26,561 nucleotides of DNA from Methanomassiliicoccaceae archaeon (GCA_009776625.1 WRNL01000005.1:9-26569); one strand, 5' to 3'. Positions 1 to 6,605 are shown, numbered from the stretch's first letter. Notes: generated by a model from the sequence alone, not told the origin. Program-made: numbers and translations.

Positions 1-2
1 GG

Positions 3-80
3 CATCAGACGGTCGGCGCCCCGGCCGCGAACAGTGTGTCCGTGTACGGAATAACGAAAGGCCCCGCAGAACACGGATGA
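3..80 (+). CDS. possible 3' end of a gene cut by the window start
   Basis: Frame 3 is open from the window edge to a TGA at 78-80 and encodes about 25 residues ending in TKGPAEHG. Nearly all codons end in G or C in the first two thirds, as in the confident genes of this window, and the residue mix (Ala, Val, Ser, Gly) is protein-like, unlike the Arg-rich alternatives in the other two frames. No family can be named from so short a tail. It may be chance; the upstream sequence would decide. Confidence 0.33.
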   Translation, partial: HQTVGAPAANSVSVYGITKGPAEHG

Positions 81-394
81 AAGAAGACGGACCCTACAGC
101 AGGAGCTATGGGTCTTCAGAAAGACTTAACGCCAGTTTTGAATTTACGTTTTTCAGAAGTTTTAGGAATTTAGAGCCGTCGCCATCCCGGCCCCCTTCGG
201 CCCTGCGGCCATGAGTGGTACGCGAAATAGGGATCCCGTAGCCGGCATAGGAGAACAGCCAGGGCCTGTCTTGGCACGCCTTCCGGCGAACAGGTCGATG
301 GGGCGTCTGTGCTGAGCAGGGGGCTGACCCACAACGTGAGGTTATTGATCGAATCGGGGTGGGTAAGATGATTTCCACAGAGCCGAGGAAGGAT
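81..394. other. intergenic stretch, no convincing gene
   Basis: About 310 bases with lower GC than the genes and several T-rich runs near 137-172, which could end transcription of the upstream gene. Open frames on both strands here (for example on the minus strand from 378 to 106) have Arg/Ser-rich translations, no ribosome-binding site and no recognisable motif, so I do not call them. No tRNA or repeat array is visible. Confidence 0.5.
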
Positions 395-404
395 AAAGTA
401 TATT
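395..404 (+). promoter_or_regulatory. putative TATA box of the small gene at 459-667
   Basis: AAAGTATATT sits about 25 nt before position 425, leaving a leader of some 35 nt to an ATG at 459 that has GGTGAT just upstream. This matches the TATA style of other promoters in the window, but the assignment is inferred. Confidence 0.35.
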
Positions 405-517
405 GGTCATGTCTTTCTTTATCGGAGTTGCACCCATGTTGGTCGGAACGGTGATGTTATGAATTTTAGAGAATTGTTCAAGAGGGACCCCGCCCGTCCA
501 CAGAGGGGCTTCAGAGC

Positions 518-667
518 GTGGCGGACAAGAACGTGAAGTCGAGGGAGCTGAAGTACCCCCCGGTCGACGAGTACGGGCACTACGTCGACGACAGGCCCGG
601 CGCAAGGGGCGCAAGCCAGCCGGCGGGGGGCGGCCCCTCCGGCACGCCAGGGGACGCGGACCGGTGA
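518..667 (+). CDS. small hypothetical protein (49 aa), possibly frameshifted
   Basis: A GTG at 518 opens a 49-codon frame with strong G/C third positions, typical of real genes here. The product is hydrophilic, with a YPPVDEYGHYVDD core and a Gly/Pro/Ala-rich tail. GAGGGG lies about 10 nt before the GTG. An ATG at 459, with TATA box and GGTGAT ribosome-binding site, starts a different frame (MNFRELFKRD...) that stops at 536; joining the two by one base near the G run at 505-508 gives a continuous protein of about 69 residues. So the gene may be longer and frameshifted by mutation or sequencing error. No family was recognised. It lies just upstream of S8e. Confidence 0.42.
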   Translation: MADKNVKSRELKYPPVDEYGHYVDDRPGARGASQPAGGGPSGTPGDADR

Positions 668-700
668 AACGGGGGGGACACGCCCGTATATTGAAAGAAG

Positions 701-710
701 GTTTATATAC
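701..710 (+). promoter_or_regulatory. TATA box of the rps8e operon
   Basis: GTTTATATAC is centred about 30 nt before the ATG at 738, predicting transcription start only a few bases ahead of the codon. This supports ATG 738 over the in-frame ATG at 717, which would lie in the core promoter. Confidence 0.6.
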
Positions 711-737
711 GGAACCGTGATTGGCAAGCCGATAACA

Positions 738-1121
738 ATGGCTCTTTGGCAGGGAAAATCAAAGAAGAAGCCCACAGGCGGGAGGCTCGTCCTCAGCAGG
801 GGGAAGAGGAAGTTCGAGATCAGCAGGGAGAAGCAGTTCACCAAGGTGGGGAAGCAGTCCCTGAAACACTACCGCATACGCGGGGCGCGCGTCAAGACGT
901 GCATGCTCCTCGCCGAGTACGCCAACGTGGTGGACAAGAAGACGAACACGATCCAGAGAGCGAAGATCATAGGCGTGGCGGCCAACCCTGCTGACCCCAA
1001 CTACGTCCAGCGCAACATCGTCAACAAGGGCGCGAGGATCAAGACCGAGCTCGGCGACGCGGTGGTCACCTCCAGGCCCGGCCAGAACGGCGCGGTCAAC
1101 GCCGTCCTCATAGAGGTCTGA
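738..1121 (+). CDS. rps8e: 30S ribosomal protein S8e
   Basis: Component of the archaeal small ribosomal subunit. The 127-residue product has the family pattern: N-terminal MALWQGKSKKKPTGG, a basic RGKRKFEISRE stretch, then the RIRGARVKTCM and AKIIGVAANPADPNYVQRN segments and a C-terminal GQNGAVNAVLIEV. Length fits archaeal S8e (about 125-130). The frame could start at 717, but the TATA box at 701-710 and the family N-terminus favour 738. It is the first gene of a run with SRP19, Nnr and a phosphoesterase on the same strand. Nothing is truncated. Confidence 0.96.
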   Translation: MALWQGKSKKKPTGGRLVLSRGKRKFEISREKQFTKVGKQSLKHYRIRGARVKTCMLLAEYANVVDKKTNTIQRAKIIGVAANPADPNYVQRNIVNKGARIKTELGDAVVTSRPGQNGAVNAVLIEV

Positions 1122-1186
1122 CGCGCCCGGCGCGTCCTCCCTCCAACAACCTCTTTAACCCGTTTCTACATCAGGCGTGTGATAAC

Positions 1187-1483
1187 ATGGCATACGACAA
1201 GGACACCGCCATCACGGTCTGGCCGGAGTACTTCGACGTCAGCAGGACGAGGGCCAGGGGCAGGAGGCTCCCGATGAGCCTCTGCGTGAAGGACCCCGAC
1301 CTGGACATCATAGCCAAAGGGGCGCTGATACTCGACCTCGAGTACGAGGTGTTCGAGGGCAAGGCGTACCCGTCGAACCGGGCCGCCAGGCGCGGCTATG
1401 TGAAGGTGGAGAGGGGCAAGCTCTCCAAGACCGAGCTCCTGCCGAAGATCGCAGAGGTCCTGGTCAAGAACCAGAAGAAATGA
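1187..1483 (+). CDS. srp19: signal recognition particle 19 kDa protein (SRP19)
   Basis: SRP19 binds 7S SRP RNA and promotes loading of SRP54 for co-translational targeting to the membrane. The 98-residue protein shows the family features: ITVWPEYFD near the N-terminus, the RTRARGRRLP basic patch, then YEVFEGKAYPSN and RGYVKVER, which correspond to the RNA-contacting region. A CTCTTTAAC sequence about 30 nt upstream could be its own TATA element; the 65-bp gap from S8e also permits cotranscription. Its last four bases overlap the start of the next gene (ATGA), indicating translational coupling. The SRP RNA gene itself was not found in this window. Confidence 0.94.
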   Translation: MAYDKDTAITVWPEYFDVSRTRARGRRLPMSLCVKDPDLDIIAKGALILDLEYEVFEGKAYPSNRAARRGYVKVERGKLSKTELLPKIAEVLVKNQKK

Positions 1484-2877
1484 TTACCGCGCTCGACTCC
1501 TCAGTGATTGACGCCAACTCCGAGGCCATGGGCGTCGGCGTGCCTGTGCTGATGGCGAACGCCGGGAGGGCGGTCGCCTCGGTGCTGTCGGAGAGGTTCC
1601 CTGGGAAGAGGGTCGCTTTCATATGCGGCTCCGGGAACAACGGGGGCGACGGGATCGCGGCGGCGGGGCTGATGGACGCCGGCGCGACCGCCGTCTACCT
1701 CCTGAGGCCGAAGGACGCCATGAAATCCGAGTTCGTCAGGGGTATGCTCTCCAAACTCGAATGCAGGGTCTCGGACTTCTCCGAGTTCGACGCGGATGGT
1801 TGCGACGTGATCGTCGACTGCGCCCTGGGCACGGGGGCGTCCGGGGAGGCCAGGCCGCCTTACGACGTTTTCATAAAGGCGGCGAACGCGTTCAAGGGGG
1901 ACGTGGTGTCCGTGGACGTGCCGTCCGGCCTCGGGACGGGGCTTTCCGTCAGGCCGGGGATGACCATAACGTTCCACGACGTGAAGGAGGGCATGGACGA
2001 GGGGAACTCGGGGGAGATAGTCGTGAGGGACATAGGCATACCGAGGGAGGCGTACGAGAACGTGGGGCCCGGCGACATGCTGAGATACCCGATACCGAGG
2101 GCGGACAGCCACAAGGGGTCCAACGGGAGGCTGCTGATCATAGGCGGCGGGCCGTACTACGGCGCGCCGGCCATGGCGGCGCTGGCCGCCATGAGGGTCG
2201 GGGCAGACATGGTCAGGCTGGCGGTCCCAAAGGGCTGCTCGGCGGCGGTCTCCTCGTTCTCCCCCGTGTTCATGGTCACGGCGCTGCCGGGCGACTCGCT
2301 GAGGATGGAGCACCTGCACCGCCTGGCGCTGCTGGCGGAGCAGCACGACGCCGTCCTCATCGGGCCGGGGCTAGGCTCCTCGGACGTCATATCGGCGGGG
2401 GTGAAGAGCCTCGTCGGGTCCATAAACGTCCCAGTCGCGGTGGATGCCGACGGGATCACCGCCCTCGGGAGGGACGTCCCCCTCCACAGGAAGATGGTGC
2501 TGACCCCCCATGCGAGGGAGTTCGAGGCCCTCGGCGGCGATCCCGGGGGCGGCGAGGCCGCCGTCCGGGAGCTTGCGGCGAAGACTGGCTCCGTCGTCCT
2601 CTTGAAGGGCAAGGTGGACGTCGTCTCCGACGGGGCGCGCACCAGGCGCAACGCCACCGGCTGCGCCGGCATGACCAGTGCCGGGACCGGCGACGTCCTG
2701 GCGGGCATCGTCGCGGGGCTGCTGTCTAAGGGGATGGGATGCTTCGACGCGGCGGCGCTCGGGGCGTTCATCTCCGGGAGGGCGGGGGAGCATGCGTTCG
2801 AGGACAAGTCCTACGGCATGACGGCGACGGACGTCATAGAATCGATACCGAAGGTCCTCAAAGAGTACCTGAGGTGA
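1480..2877 (+). CDS. nnr: bifunctional NAD(P)H-hydrate epimerase / ADP-dependent dehydratase
   Basis: Repairs damaged NAD(P)HX: the N-terminal YjeF_N domain (about residues 1-205) epimerises R-NAD(P)HX and the C-terminal ribokinase-like domain (about 210-465) dehydrates the S form using a nucleotide. Visible motifs are GSGNNGGDG at 50-58 and DCALGTG near 113 in the epimerase half, and GPGLGSS near 295, HAREFEAL near 344 and AGTGDVLAG near 401-409 in the kinase-like half; the Asp of GTGD is the expected catalytic residue. At 465 residues it has the usual fused length. The start overlaps SRP19 by ATGA. The GC-rich gene gives long false frames on both strands. Confidence 0.94.
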   Translation: MITALDSSVIDANSEAMGVGVPVLMANAGRAVASVLSERFPGKRVAFICGSGNNGGDGIAAAGLMDAGATAVYLLRPKDAMKSEFVRGMLSKLECRVSDFSEFDADGCDVIVDCALGTGASGEARPPYDVFIKAANAFKGDVVSVDVPSGLGTGLSVRPGMTITFHDVKEGMDEGNSGEIVVRDIGIPREAYENVGPGDMLRYPIPRADSHKGSNGRLLIIGGGPYYGAPAMAALAAMRVGADMVRLAVPKGCSAAVSSFSPVFMVTALPGDSLRMEHLHRLALLAEQHDAVLIGPGLGSSDVISAGVKSLVGSINVPVAVDADGITALGRDVPLHRKMVLTPHAREFEALGGDPGGGEAAVRELAAKTGSVVLLKGKVDVVSDGARTRRNATGCAGMTSAGTGDVLAGIVAGLLSKGMGCFDAAALGAFISGRAGEHAFEDKSYGMTATDVIESIPKVLKEYLR

Positions 2878-2881
2878 CGGC

Positions 2882-3673
2882 ATGGACCTCCAGCCCGTCC
2901 ATGGTGCCCCCGCGCTCAGGGCGGACGAGTACCTCGTGATAGGGGACCTCCACATCGGGATCGAGTCGCACATGAGGTCGAAAGGCTTCCATATCGCGTC
3001 GAGGACCGAGGACATGTTCGACTCCATAATCGAGGCGGCGGGCGGCACGGCGAGCAGGCTGATCGTGCTGGGCGACGTGAAGGATTCCGTGCCGGGTTCC
3101 ACGAAGCAGGAGTACAGGGAGATACCGGCGTTCTTCGAGAGGCTGCTGGACCGGTTCGACGAGGTCTACGTGGTCAGGGGCAACCACGACACGAGCATAG
3201 AGGAGTTCCTGCCGGGCCGCGTGAGGCTGAGGCCGGCCTCCGGCATGAGGGTCGAGGACATCGGGTTCGTGCACGGGCACACCTGGCCGTCCGAGGACGT
3301 GATGAGGTCGGAGACGCTGGTGATGGCCCACGACCACCCGGCGGTGATGTTCAGGGACGGCGTGGGGAAGCAGACGAACGAGCCGTGCTGGGTCAGGGGG
3401 AGGTTCAGGGAGGAGAGGTCCGAGAGGTACCCTGTGCACCCGAAGGGCTTCGTCATCGTGCCTGCCTTCAACAGGATGCTGGGGGGGTCCCCTGTGAACA
3501 TAATCGGGGAGCCATTGCTGGGCCCGGTCATGGGCGGGGACCTCCTCGACCTGGATAACGCCACGGTGCACCTCCTCGACGGGGTGGATCTCGGGAGGCT
3601 CTCCAACCTCATGGTGACGGGGAGCGACCGCAAGGGATGGGGGCGGAGGACGAGGGTGAAACCCACAGAATGA
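2882..3673 (+). CDS. metallophosphoesterase (calcineurin-like, MJ0037-type)
   Basis: Predicted dinuclear-metal phosphoesterase. Core motifs appear in order: GDLHIG (21-26), GDVKD (64-68), GNHD (100-103) and VHGHTW (130-135), with a further AHDHP segment near 150. The family is common in archaea as a stand-alone 230-270 residue protein; here 263. In many relatives the second motif reads GDVKH, so the Asp here is a small departure. It follows Nnr after a 4-bp gap and is probably the last gene of the S8e operon. Substrate unknown; bacterial relatives often sit next to DNA helicases, but no such neighbour exists here. Confidence 0.85.
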   Translation: MDLQPVHGAPALRADEYLVIGDLHIGIESHMRSKGFHIASRTEDMFDSIIEAAGGTASRLIVLGDVKDSVPGSTKQEYREIPAFFERLLDRFDEVYVVRGNHDTSIEEFLPGRVRLRPASGMRVEDIGFVHGHTWPSEDVMRSETLVMAHDHPAVMFRDGVGKQTNEPCWVRGRFREERSERYPVHPKGFVIVPAFNRMLGGSPVNIIGEPLLGPVMGGDLLDLDNATVHLLDGVDLGRLSNLMVTGSDRKGWGRRTRVKPTE

Positions 3674-3712
3674 GGGGGTTCCCACGCCTGTTTTCAGAAA
3701 AGGTCAGCATGG

Positions 3713-3832
3713 ATTCTCCATATTTATCCATGATGGAGCAAAGGCCGGCCGATGCCTGATTCCAGGCGCTGGCGGATGCCTGGCCTGGATTTGGCGGCCT
3801 GCCAGCGCCTGTCGATGCCGATGGAGAAGAAT
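3713..3832 (+). other. nested inverted repeats, candidate structured RNA
   Basis: In the long gap after the phosphoesterase gene, an outer pair (ATTCTCCAT near 3713 with ATGGAGAAGAAT ending near 3831) encloses a perfect 11-bp inverted repeat, CAGGCGCTGGC at 3763-3773 and GCCAGCGCCTG at 3801-3811. GATGCCTG occurs twice between them. Downstream sequence becomes T-rich. It could be a 3' UTR structure, a small RNA or a decayed mobile-element end. No protein frame with normal codon use covers it. Confidence 0.35.
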
Positions 3833-3917
3833 ATTTTGCCTCTCTGACTTCTAAGGTGGATGGCATGTTGAGGGTTTTCAGCGTACGCGTTCCTGAGGTC
3901 ACGGGGGCCTGTCGTTG

Positions 3918-4033
3918 TTCTATTCTGATTTTTATGTTTATTATGTTAATAATCATTTTTTCTATTCTGTTTTATATTTTATCATGTTAAAACTTATCAT
4001 TTCTATTTTTGTTTTTAACTTTTTTAACATGTT
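3918..4033 (+). repeat. AT-rich imperfect tandem repeats (about 42 bp, 2.7 copies)
   Basis: TTCTATTCTG begins units at 3918 and 3960, and TTCTATTTTT begins a partial third at 4001, a period of 41-42 bp. Each of the first two continues with T-rich sequence, a TATGTT/CATGTT-A motif and ATCATTT. The stretch is almost devoid of G and C in an otherwise GC-rich window. CATGTTAAAA in unit 2 is inverted as TTTTTTAACATG in unit 3. The T runs would also act as archaeal transcription stops for the upstream operon. Confidence 0.6.
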
Positions 4034-4072
4034 CCCTTAGTTGAAAGCACAGTGCCAGACTGACATCGCGAC

Positions 4073-4150
4073 TAGCCGTGCACCCCGCCCACCAGGCCCC
4101 GCGCCGCCACTGCGCAGAGCCTGGTGGGCGGGCGCGTCCGCGCACGGCTA
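4073..4150 (+). other. long GC-rich hairpin, candidate noncoding RNA or DNA structure
   Basis: A 78-base segment folds on itself: a 9-bp outer stem (TAGCCGTGC at 4073-4081 with GCACGGCTA at 4142-4150), a 14-bp perfect middle stem (4084-4097 with 4119-4132) and a 4-bp tip (GCGC 4101-4104 with 4112-4115). The asymmetric internal loop has 2 nt on the left and 9 nt on the right. AT-rich repeats precede it and ATTATAATAA follows. The single-hairpin form with an internal pocket recalls archaeal H/ACA guide RNAs, but no clear K-turn or ACA box was identified; a terminator or a mobile-element remnant is also possible. Confidence 0.5.
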
Positions 4151-4167
4151 TTATAATAAAGAAGAGT

Positions 4168-4186
4168 GAGGTTTTAATACAACCTC
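4168..4186 (+). promoter_or_regulatory. TATA region of the L44e operon inside an inverted repeat
   Basis: GAGGTT (4168-4173) and AACCTC (4181-4186) form a perfect 6-bp inverted repeat around TTAATAC; the TTTTAATAC overlap is a plausible TATA box, giving a start near 4200 and a 24-nt leader to ATG 4224. A protein bound to the palindrome would block the TATA site, so this may be an operator. Confidence 0.42.
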
Positions 4187-4223
4187 GATAATAGGACGTT
4201 CCGATTCATTTCAAGTGATAGAC

Positions 4224-4502
4224 ATGAAGATGCCCAGGACGATAAAGACATACTGCCCCTTCTGCAAGACCCACAGGGTCCACGACGTGGAGAGGGTCAA
4301 GAAGAAGAAGGCCAGCGAGCTCAAGTGGGGCCAGAGGCGGTTCAGGGAGGCGACCTCCGGGTACGGGGGTTACCCCAGGCCGAAGCCGAAGGACAGGGAG
4401 AAGCCCACCAAGAGGGTGAACATCAGGTTCAGGTGCGAGACCTGCAAGAAGGCGCACCTGACATCCTGCATAAGGGCGAAGAAGTTCGAGCTCACGGAGT
4501 GA
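4224..4502 (+). CDS. rpl44e: 50S ribosomal protein L44e
   Basis: Large-subunit ribosomal protein with a four-cysteine zinc site. The product is 92 residues and begins MKMPRTIKTYCPFCKTH, the standard family start; the second CxxC is in RCETCKKAH near residue 75. The conserved GQRRF and the Gly/Pro-rich YGGYPRPKP and EKPTKR segments lie between. An in-frame ATG at 4215 (adding MID) is less likely. GTGAT lies a few bases before the chosen ATG. It leads the L44e-S27e-aIF2alpha-Nop10-PAC2 operon, a classic archaeal order. Confidence 0.95.
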   Translation: MKMPRTIKTYCPFCKTHRVHDVERVKKKKASELKWGQRRFREATSGYGGYPRPKPKDREKPTKRVNIRFRCETCKKAHLTSCIRAKKFELTE

Positions 4503-4506
4503 TCGC

Positions 4507-4674
4507 ATGACCGGAGACTTCATCAAAATCAAATGCCCCGACTGCGAGAACGAGCAGATCGTGTTCAGGAAGGCGGCCACCAAGGTGAGCTGCAACGTGT
4601 GCGGGTCCACCCTCATCACGCCCAAGGGCGGCGTCGGTGACATAAAGGGCGAGATCCTCGAGGTAGTAGGCTGA
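4507..4674 (+). CDS. rps27e: 30S ribosomal protein S27e
   Basis: A 55-residue zinc-ribbon protein of the small ribosomal subunit. The protein starts MTGDFIKIKCPDCENEQ and has a second pair in CNVCGSTL, so the C-x2-C...C-x2-C zinc site is intact; TPKGG and the acidic C-terminus match the family. The ATG is four bases after the L44e stop, and its TGA overlaps the ATG of aIF2-alpha (TGATG at 4672-4676), so the three are translated as a coupled set. Confidence 0.94.
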   Translation: MTGDFIKIKCPDCENEQIVFRKAATKVSCNVCGSTLITPKGGVGDIKGEILEVVG

Positions 4675-5456
4675 TGTCTAGAGCGAAAGGATTCCCCGAC
4701 CACGGGGAGCTCGTCGTCTGCACCGTGACAAGCGTGAAGAACTTCGGCGCCTTCGTCACCTTGGACGAGTACGACGGGAAGGAAGGGTTCGTGCACGTCA
4801 GGGACGTGGCAACGGGCTGGGTCAAGTACATCAGGGACTTCATCAGGGAGGGGCAGAAGATCGTCTGCAAGGTCCTGGGCGTGGACTCCTCGAAGGGGCA
4901 CATCGACCTTTCCCTGAAGTCTGTCAACGACCATCAGAAGAGGGAGAAGATCCAGCAGTGGAAGAACGAGAACAAGGCCGAGAAGCTTGTGGAGATCATC
5001 GCCGAGCGCATGTCCATCTCCGTCGACGACGCCTACGACGTGTTCGCCAAGAATCTGCTCGAGGTCTACGAGACGCTGTACGGCGCCTTCGAGTCGGCGG
5101 TCGCCTACCCCGACGAGTTCACGGAGGAGTTCTTCGGGGAGTGGACGGGGACGTTCATTGAGGTCGCCAAGGAGAACGTGACGCCGCCCTTCGTCGAGAT
5201 CGACAGCATCCTGGAGATGACGTCCTCCGCCCCCAACGGCGTCGAGCTCATCAAGAAGGCCCTCGCGGCGGGGCTCAAGGCGGCAGACGGCGAGAGCGCG
5301 GTGATCACCGCCATAGGCTCGCCGAGGTACAGGGTCACCGTCACCGCCAGCGAGTACAAGGACGCAGAGGAGATAATGAAGAGGGTGACCGCCAAGGCAA
5401 TGAGCGAGTTCACCGCGATGGGCGGCGCCGTCACCCTCAAGCGCGAGAGCAAGTGA
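4674..5456 (+). CDS. eif2a: translation initiation factor aIF2 subunit alpha
   Basis: Alpha subunit of the trimeric factor that delivers initiator Met-tRNA to the ribosome. The 260-residue product has an N-terminal S1/OB domain (about 10-85: GELVVCTVTSVKNFGAFV, GFVHVRDVATGWVKYIRD, KVLGVDSSKGHIDLSLKSV), a central helical domain (about 88-170) and a C-terminal alpha/beta domain (about 175-258). Length is standard. Where eukaryotes carry the regulatory Ser51, the loop here reads ATGWVKYIRD without that serine context, as in most archaea. Its start overlaps the S27e stop; Nop10 begins one base after its stop. Confidence 0.95.
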   Translation: MSRAKGFPDHGELVVCTVTSVKNFGAFVTLDEYDGKEGFVHVRDVATGWVKYIRDFIREGQKIVCKVLGVDSSKGHIDLSLKSVNDHQKREKIQQWKNENKAEKLVEIIAERMSISVDDAYDVFAKNLLEVYETLYGAFESAVAYPDEFTEEFFGEWTGTFIEVAKENVTPPFVEIDSILEMTSSAPNGVELIKKALAAGLKAADGESAVITAIGSPRYRVTVTASEYKDAEEIMKRVTAKAMSEFTAMGGAVTLKRESK

Positions 5457-5457
5457 G

Positions 5458-5646
5458 ATGAGGCCCTCCATAAGGAAATGCGCATCGTGCGGGAGGTACA
5501 CCATGGGCGGCGACTGCCCGTCCTGCGGGTCGCCCGCATACGGCCCCGCGCCGGCGAAGTTCTCGCCCGAGGACCGCTACGGGGCGTACAGAAGGAAAGC
5601 GATAATCGAGGAGCACGGGGAGAATGGAAAACATCGTCGTCTATGA
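5458..5646 (+). CDS. nop10: H/ACA ribonucleoprotein protein Nop10
   Basis: Core protein of H/ACA guide RNPs, which pseudouridylate rRNA; Nop10 binds the Cbf5 pseudouridine synthase. The 62-residue product has an N-terminal zinc ribbon (CASCGRYTM and CPSCG, about residues 8-25) followed by the family linker with PAKFSPEDRYGAYRR. ATG 5458 lies one base after the aIF2-alpha stop. The last 23 bases overlap the next gene in another frame, a normal arrangement in this archaeal operon. Confidence 0.92.
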   Translation: MRPSIRKCASCGRYTMGGDCPSCGSPAYGPAPAKFSPEDRYGAYRRKAIIEEHGENGKHRRL

Positions 5647-6367
5647 GAGCAGGCCGTCCCTTGACAGCCCACTCTTCATCGAGTGCCTGCCCGGGATAGG
5701 CAACGTGGGCAAGACGGCGGGGGACTTCATCGCGGACGCCGTCGGCGCGGAGCTGTACGCGACCATCTACTCCAAGCACTTCCCTCCCCACGTACTCCTC
5801 GACGACGACAACGTCATCGAGATGGCCAACAACCAGCTCTGGTTCGCGAAGGGGGTCAACTCGAGGGACCTGGTGTTCCTGAGGGGGGACTGCCAGGGAT
5901 CGACCCAGGAGGGGCAGTTCGAGCTCTGCGCCTCGGTCATGGAGCTGCTCCTGGGGCACGGCGTGTCGGAGATCGTCACCCTGGGCGGGTACGGCACAGG
6001 GATGATGGTCGACTCCCCGAGGGTGTTCGGCGCGGTGACCGGCCTCGGGATAAAGAAGGAGTACAAAGGGTACGGCGTGGAGTTCCCCTCTGGCGACCCC
6101 AACGCAGGGATAATCGGGGCCAGCGGGCTGTTCCTCGGGATGGGGAAGATCCACGGCGTCCCCTCGATATGCCTGATGGGGGAGACGTCCGGGTACTTCG
6201 TCGACCACAAGAGCGCGATGGCGATGGTCAACGTGCTGATGAGGAAGCTGGGCGTGGAGCTGGACCTCACCGACCTCAAGGACAAGTCCGAGCAGATCGA
6301 CGAGCTCACCGCCAAGGTGAGGGAGATAGAGGACCGCGGCCCGGAGGACCTGGGGTACTTCGGGTGA
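5624..6367 (+). CDS. PAC2-family (proteasome assembly chaperone-like) protein
   Basis: A 247-residue member of the PAC2/PbaB superfamily. Archaeal members are homologous to eukaryotic proteasome assembly chaperones and can form homo-oligomers; the precise role of this copy is unknown. Matching segments are LPGIGNVGKTAGDFI near the N-terminus, HFPPHVLLDD, LGGYGTG near residue 122, and GASGLFLGMGKI followed by GETSGYFVD around 165-190. The C-terminus has a charged helix. It overlaps the end of Nop10 and closes the translation operon, a common archaeal neighbourhood. Confidence 0.88.
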   Translation: MENIVVYESRPSLDSPLFIECLPGIGNVGKTAGDFIADAVGAELYATIYSKHFPPHVLLDDDNVIEMANNQLWFAKGVNSRDLVFLRGDCQGSTQEGQFELCASVMELLLGHGVSEIVTLGGYGTGMMVDSPRVFGAVTGLGIKKEYKGYGVEFPSGDPNAGIIGASGLFLGMGKIHGVPSICLMGETSGYFVDHKSAMAMVNVLMRKLGVELDLTDLKDKSEQIDELTAKVREIEDRGPEDLGYFG

Positions 6368-6380
6368 TGCCAGCGGTTAC

Positions 6381-6390
6381 ATTTAAATAA
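6381..6390 (+). promoter_or_regulatory. TATA box of tRNA-Tyr
   Basis: ATTTAAATAA is centred about 26 bases upstream of the first base of the tRNA, the normal archaeal spacing. The tRNA is therefore likely transcribed from its own promoter rather than with the PAC2 operon. Confidence 0.6.
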
Positions 6391-6411
6391 GCCATCCATT
6401 ATCCTGTCTTA

Positions 6412-6523
6412 CCCCGCCTAGCTCAGCTTGGCCAGAGCGGCTGACTGTAGAGTGTTCTCGGAAGCATCCGATACAGCCGCTGAAATCAGCAGGTCCCCGG
6501 TTCAAATCTGGGGGCGGGGACCA
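6412..6523 (+). tRNA. tRNA-Tyr(GTA) with a 34-nt intron
   Basis: Acceptor strands CCCCGCC (6412-6418) and GGCGGGG (6513-6519) pair fully, followed by A and an encoded CCA. D stem GCTC/GAGC, anticodon stem GCTGA (6440-6444) with TCAGC (6486-6490), anticodon GTA at 6447-6449, and T arm CCCGG-TTCAAAT-CTGGG are all present. C1-G72 is the archaeal tRNA-Tyr identity pair. The loop is interrupted between positions 37 and 38 by about 34 nt (6451-6484), the canonical archaeal intron site; an internal TCGG/CCGA hairpin is visible, but I could not settle the exact bulge-helix-bulge borders. Mature length is 78 nt with CCA. Confidence 0.92.
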
Positions 6524-6525
6524 CT

Positions 6526-6551
6526 CCCCATCCGGCTCAGGGGGTTTTGAG
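6526..6551 (+). terminator. possible terminator after tRNA-Tyr
   Basis: CCCC (6527-6530) can pair with the GGGG following GGCTCA, and TTTT comes directly after. The position is right for ending tRNA transcription; the stem is short. Confidence 0.3.
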
Positions 6552-6605
6552 GCGACACTGGACTTTGGCAAAGCGCCCACACAGCAAGGCTGGCGGGCAT
6601 TTCCG

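Noticed and set aside
419..844. 141-aa minus-strand open frame across the S8e start
   Set aside because: It is antisense to S8e and its promoter; Arg/Pro/Val-rich shadow without ribosome-binding site.
1501..2346. 281-aa minus-strand frame inside the Nnr gene
   Set aside because: Pure antisense shadow of a well-recognised enzyme; Arg/His/Pro-rich composition from GC-rich codons.
3918..4033. CRISPR array
   Set aside because: Units are contiguous, imperfect and AT-rich with no spacers; no cas genes are nearby.
3674..4223. SRP RNA or RNase P RNA gene in the long gap near SRP19
   Set aside because: I found no SRP helix 8 motif or RNase P core sequence, and the hairpin of 78 bases is too short.
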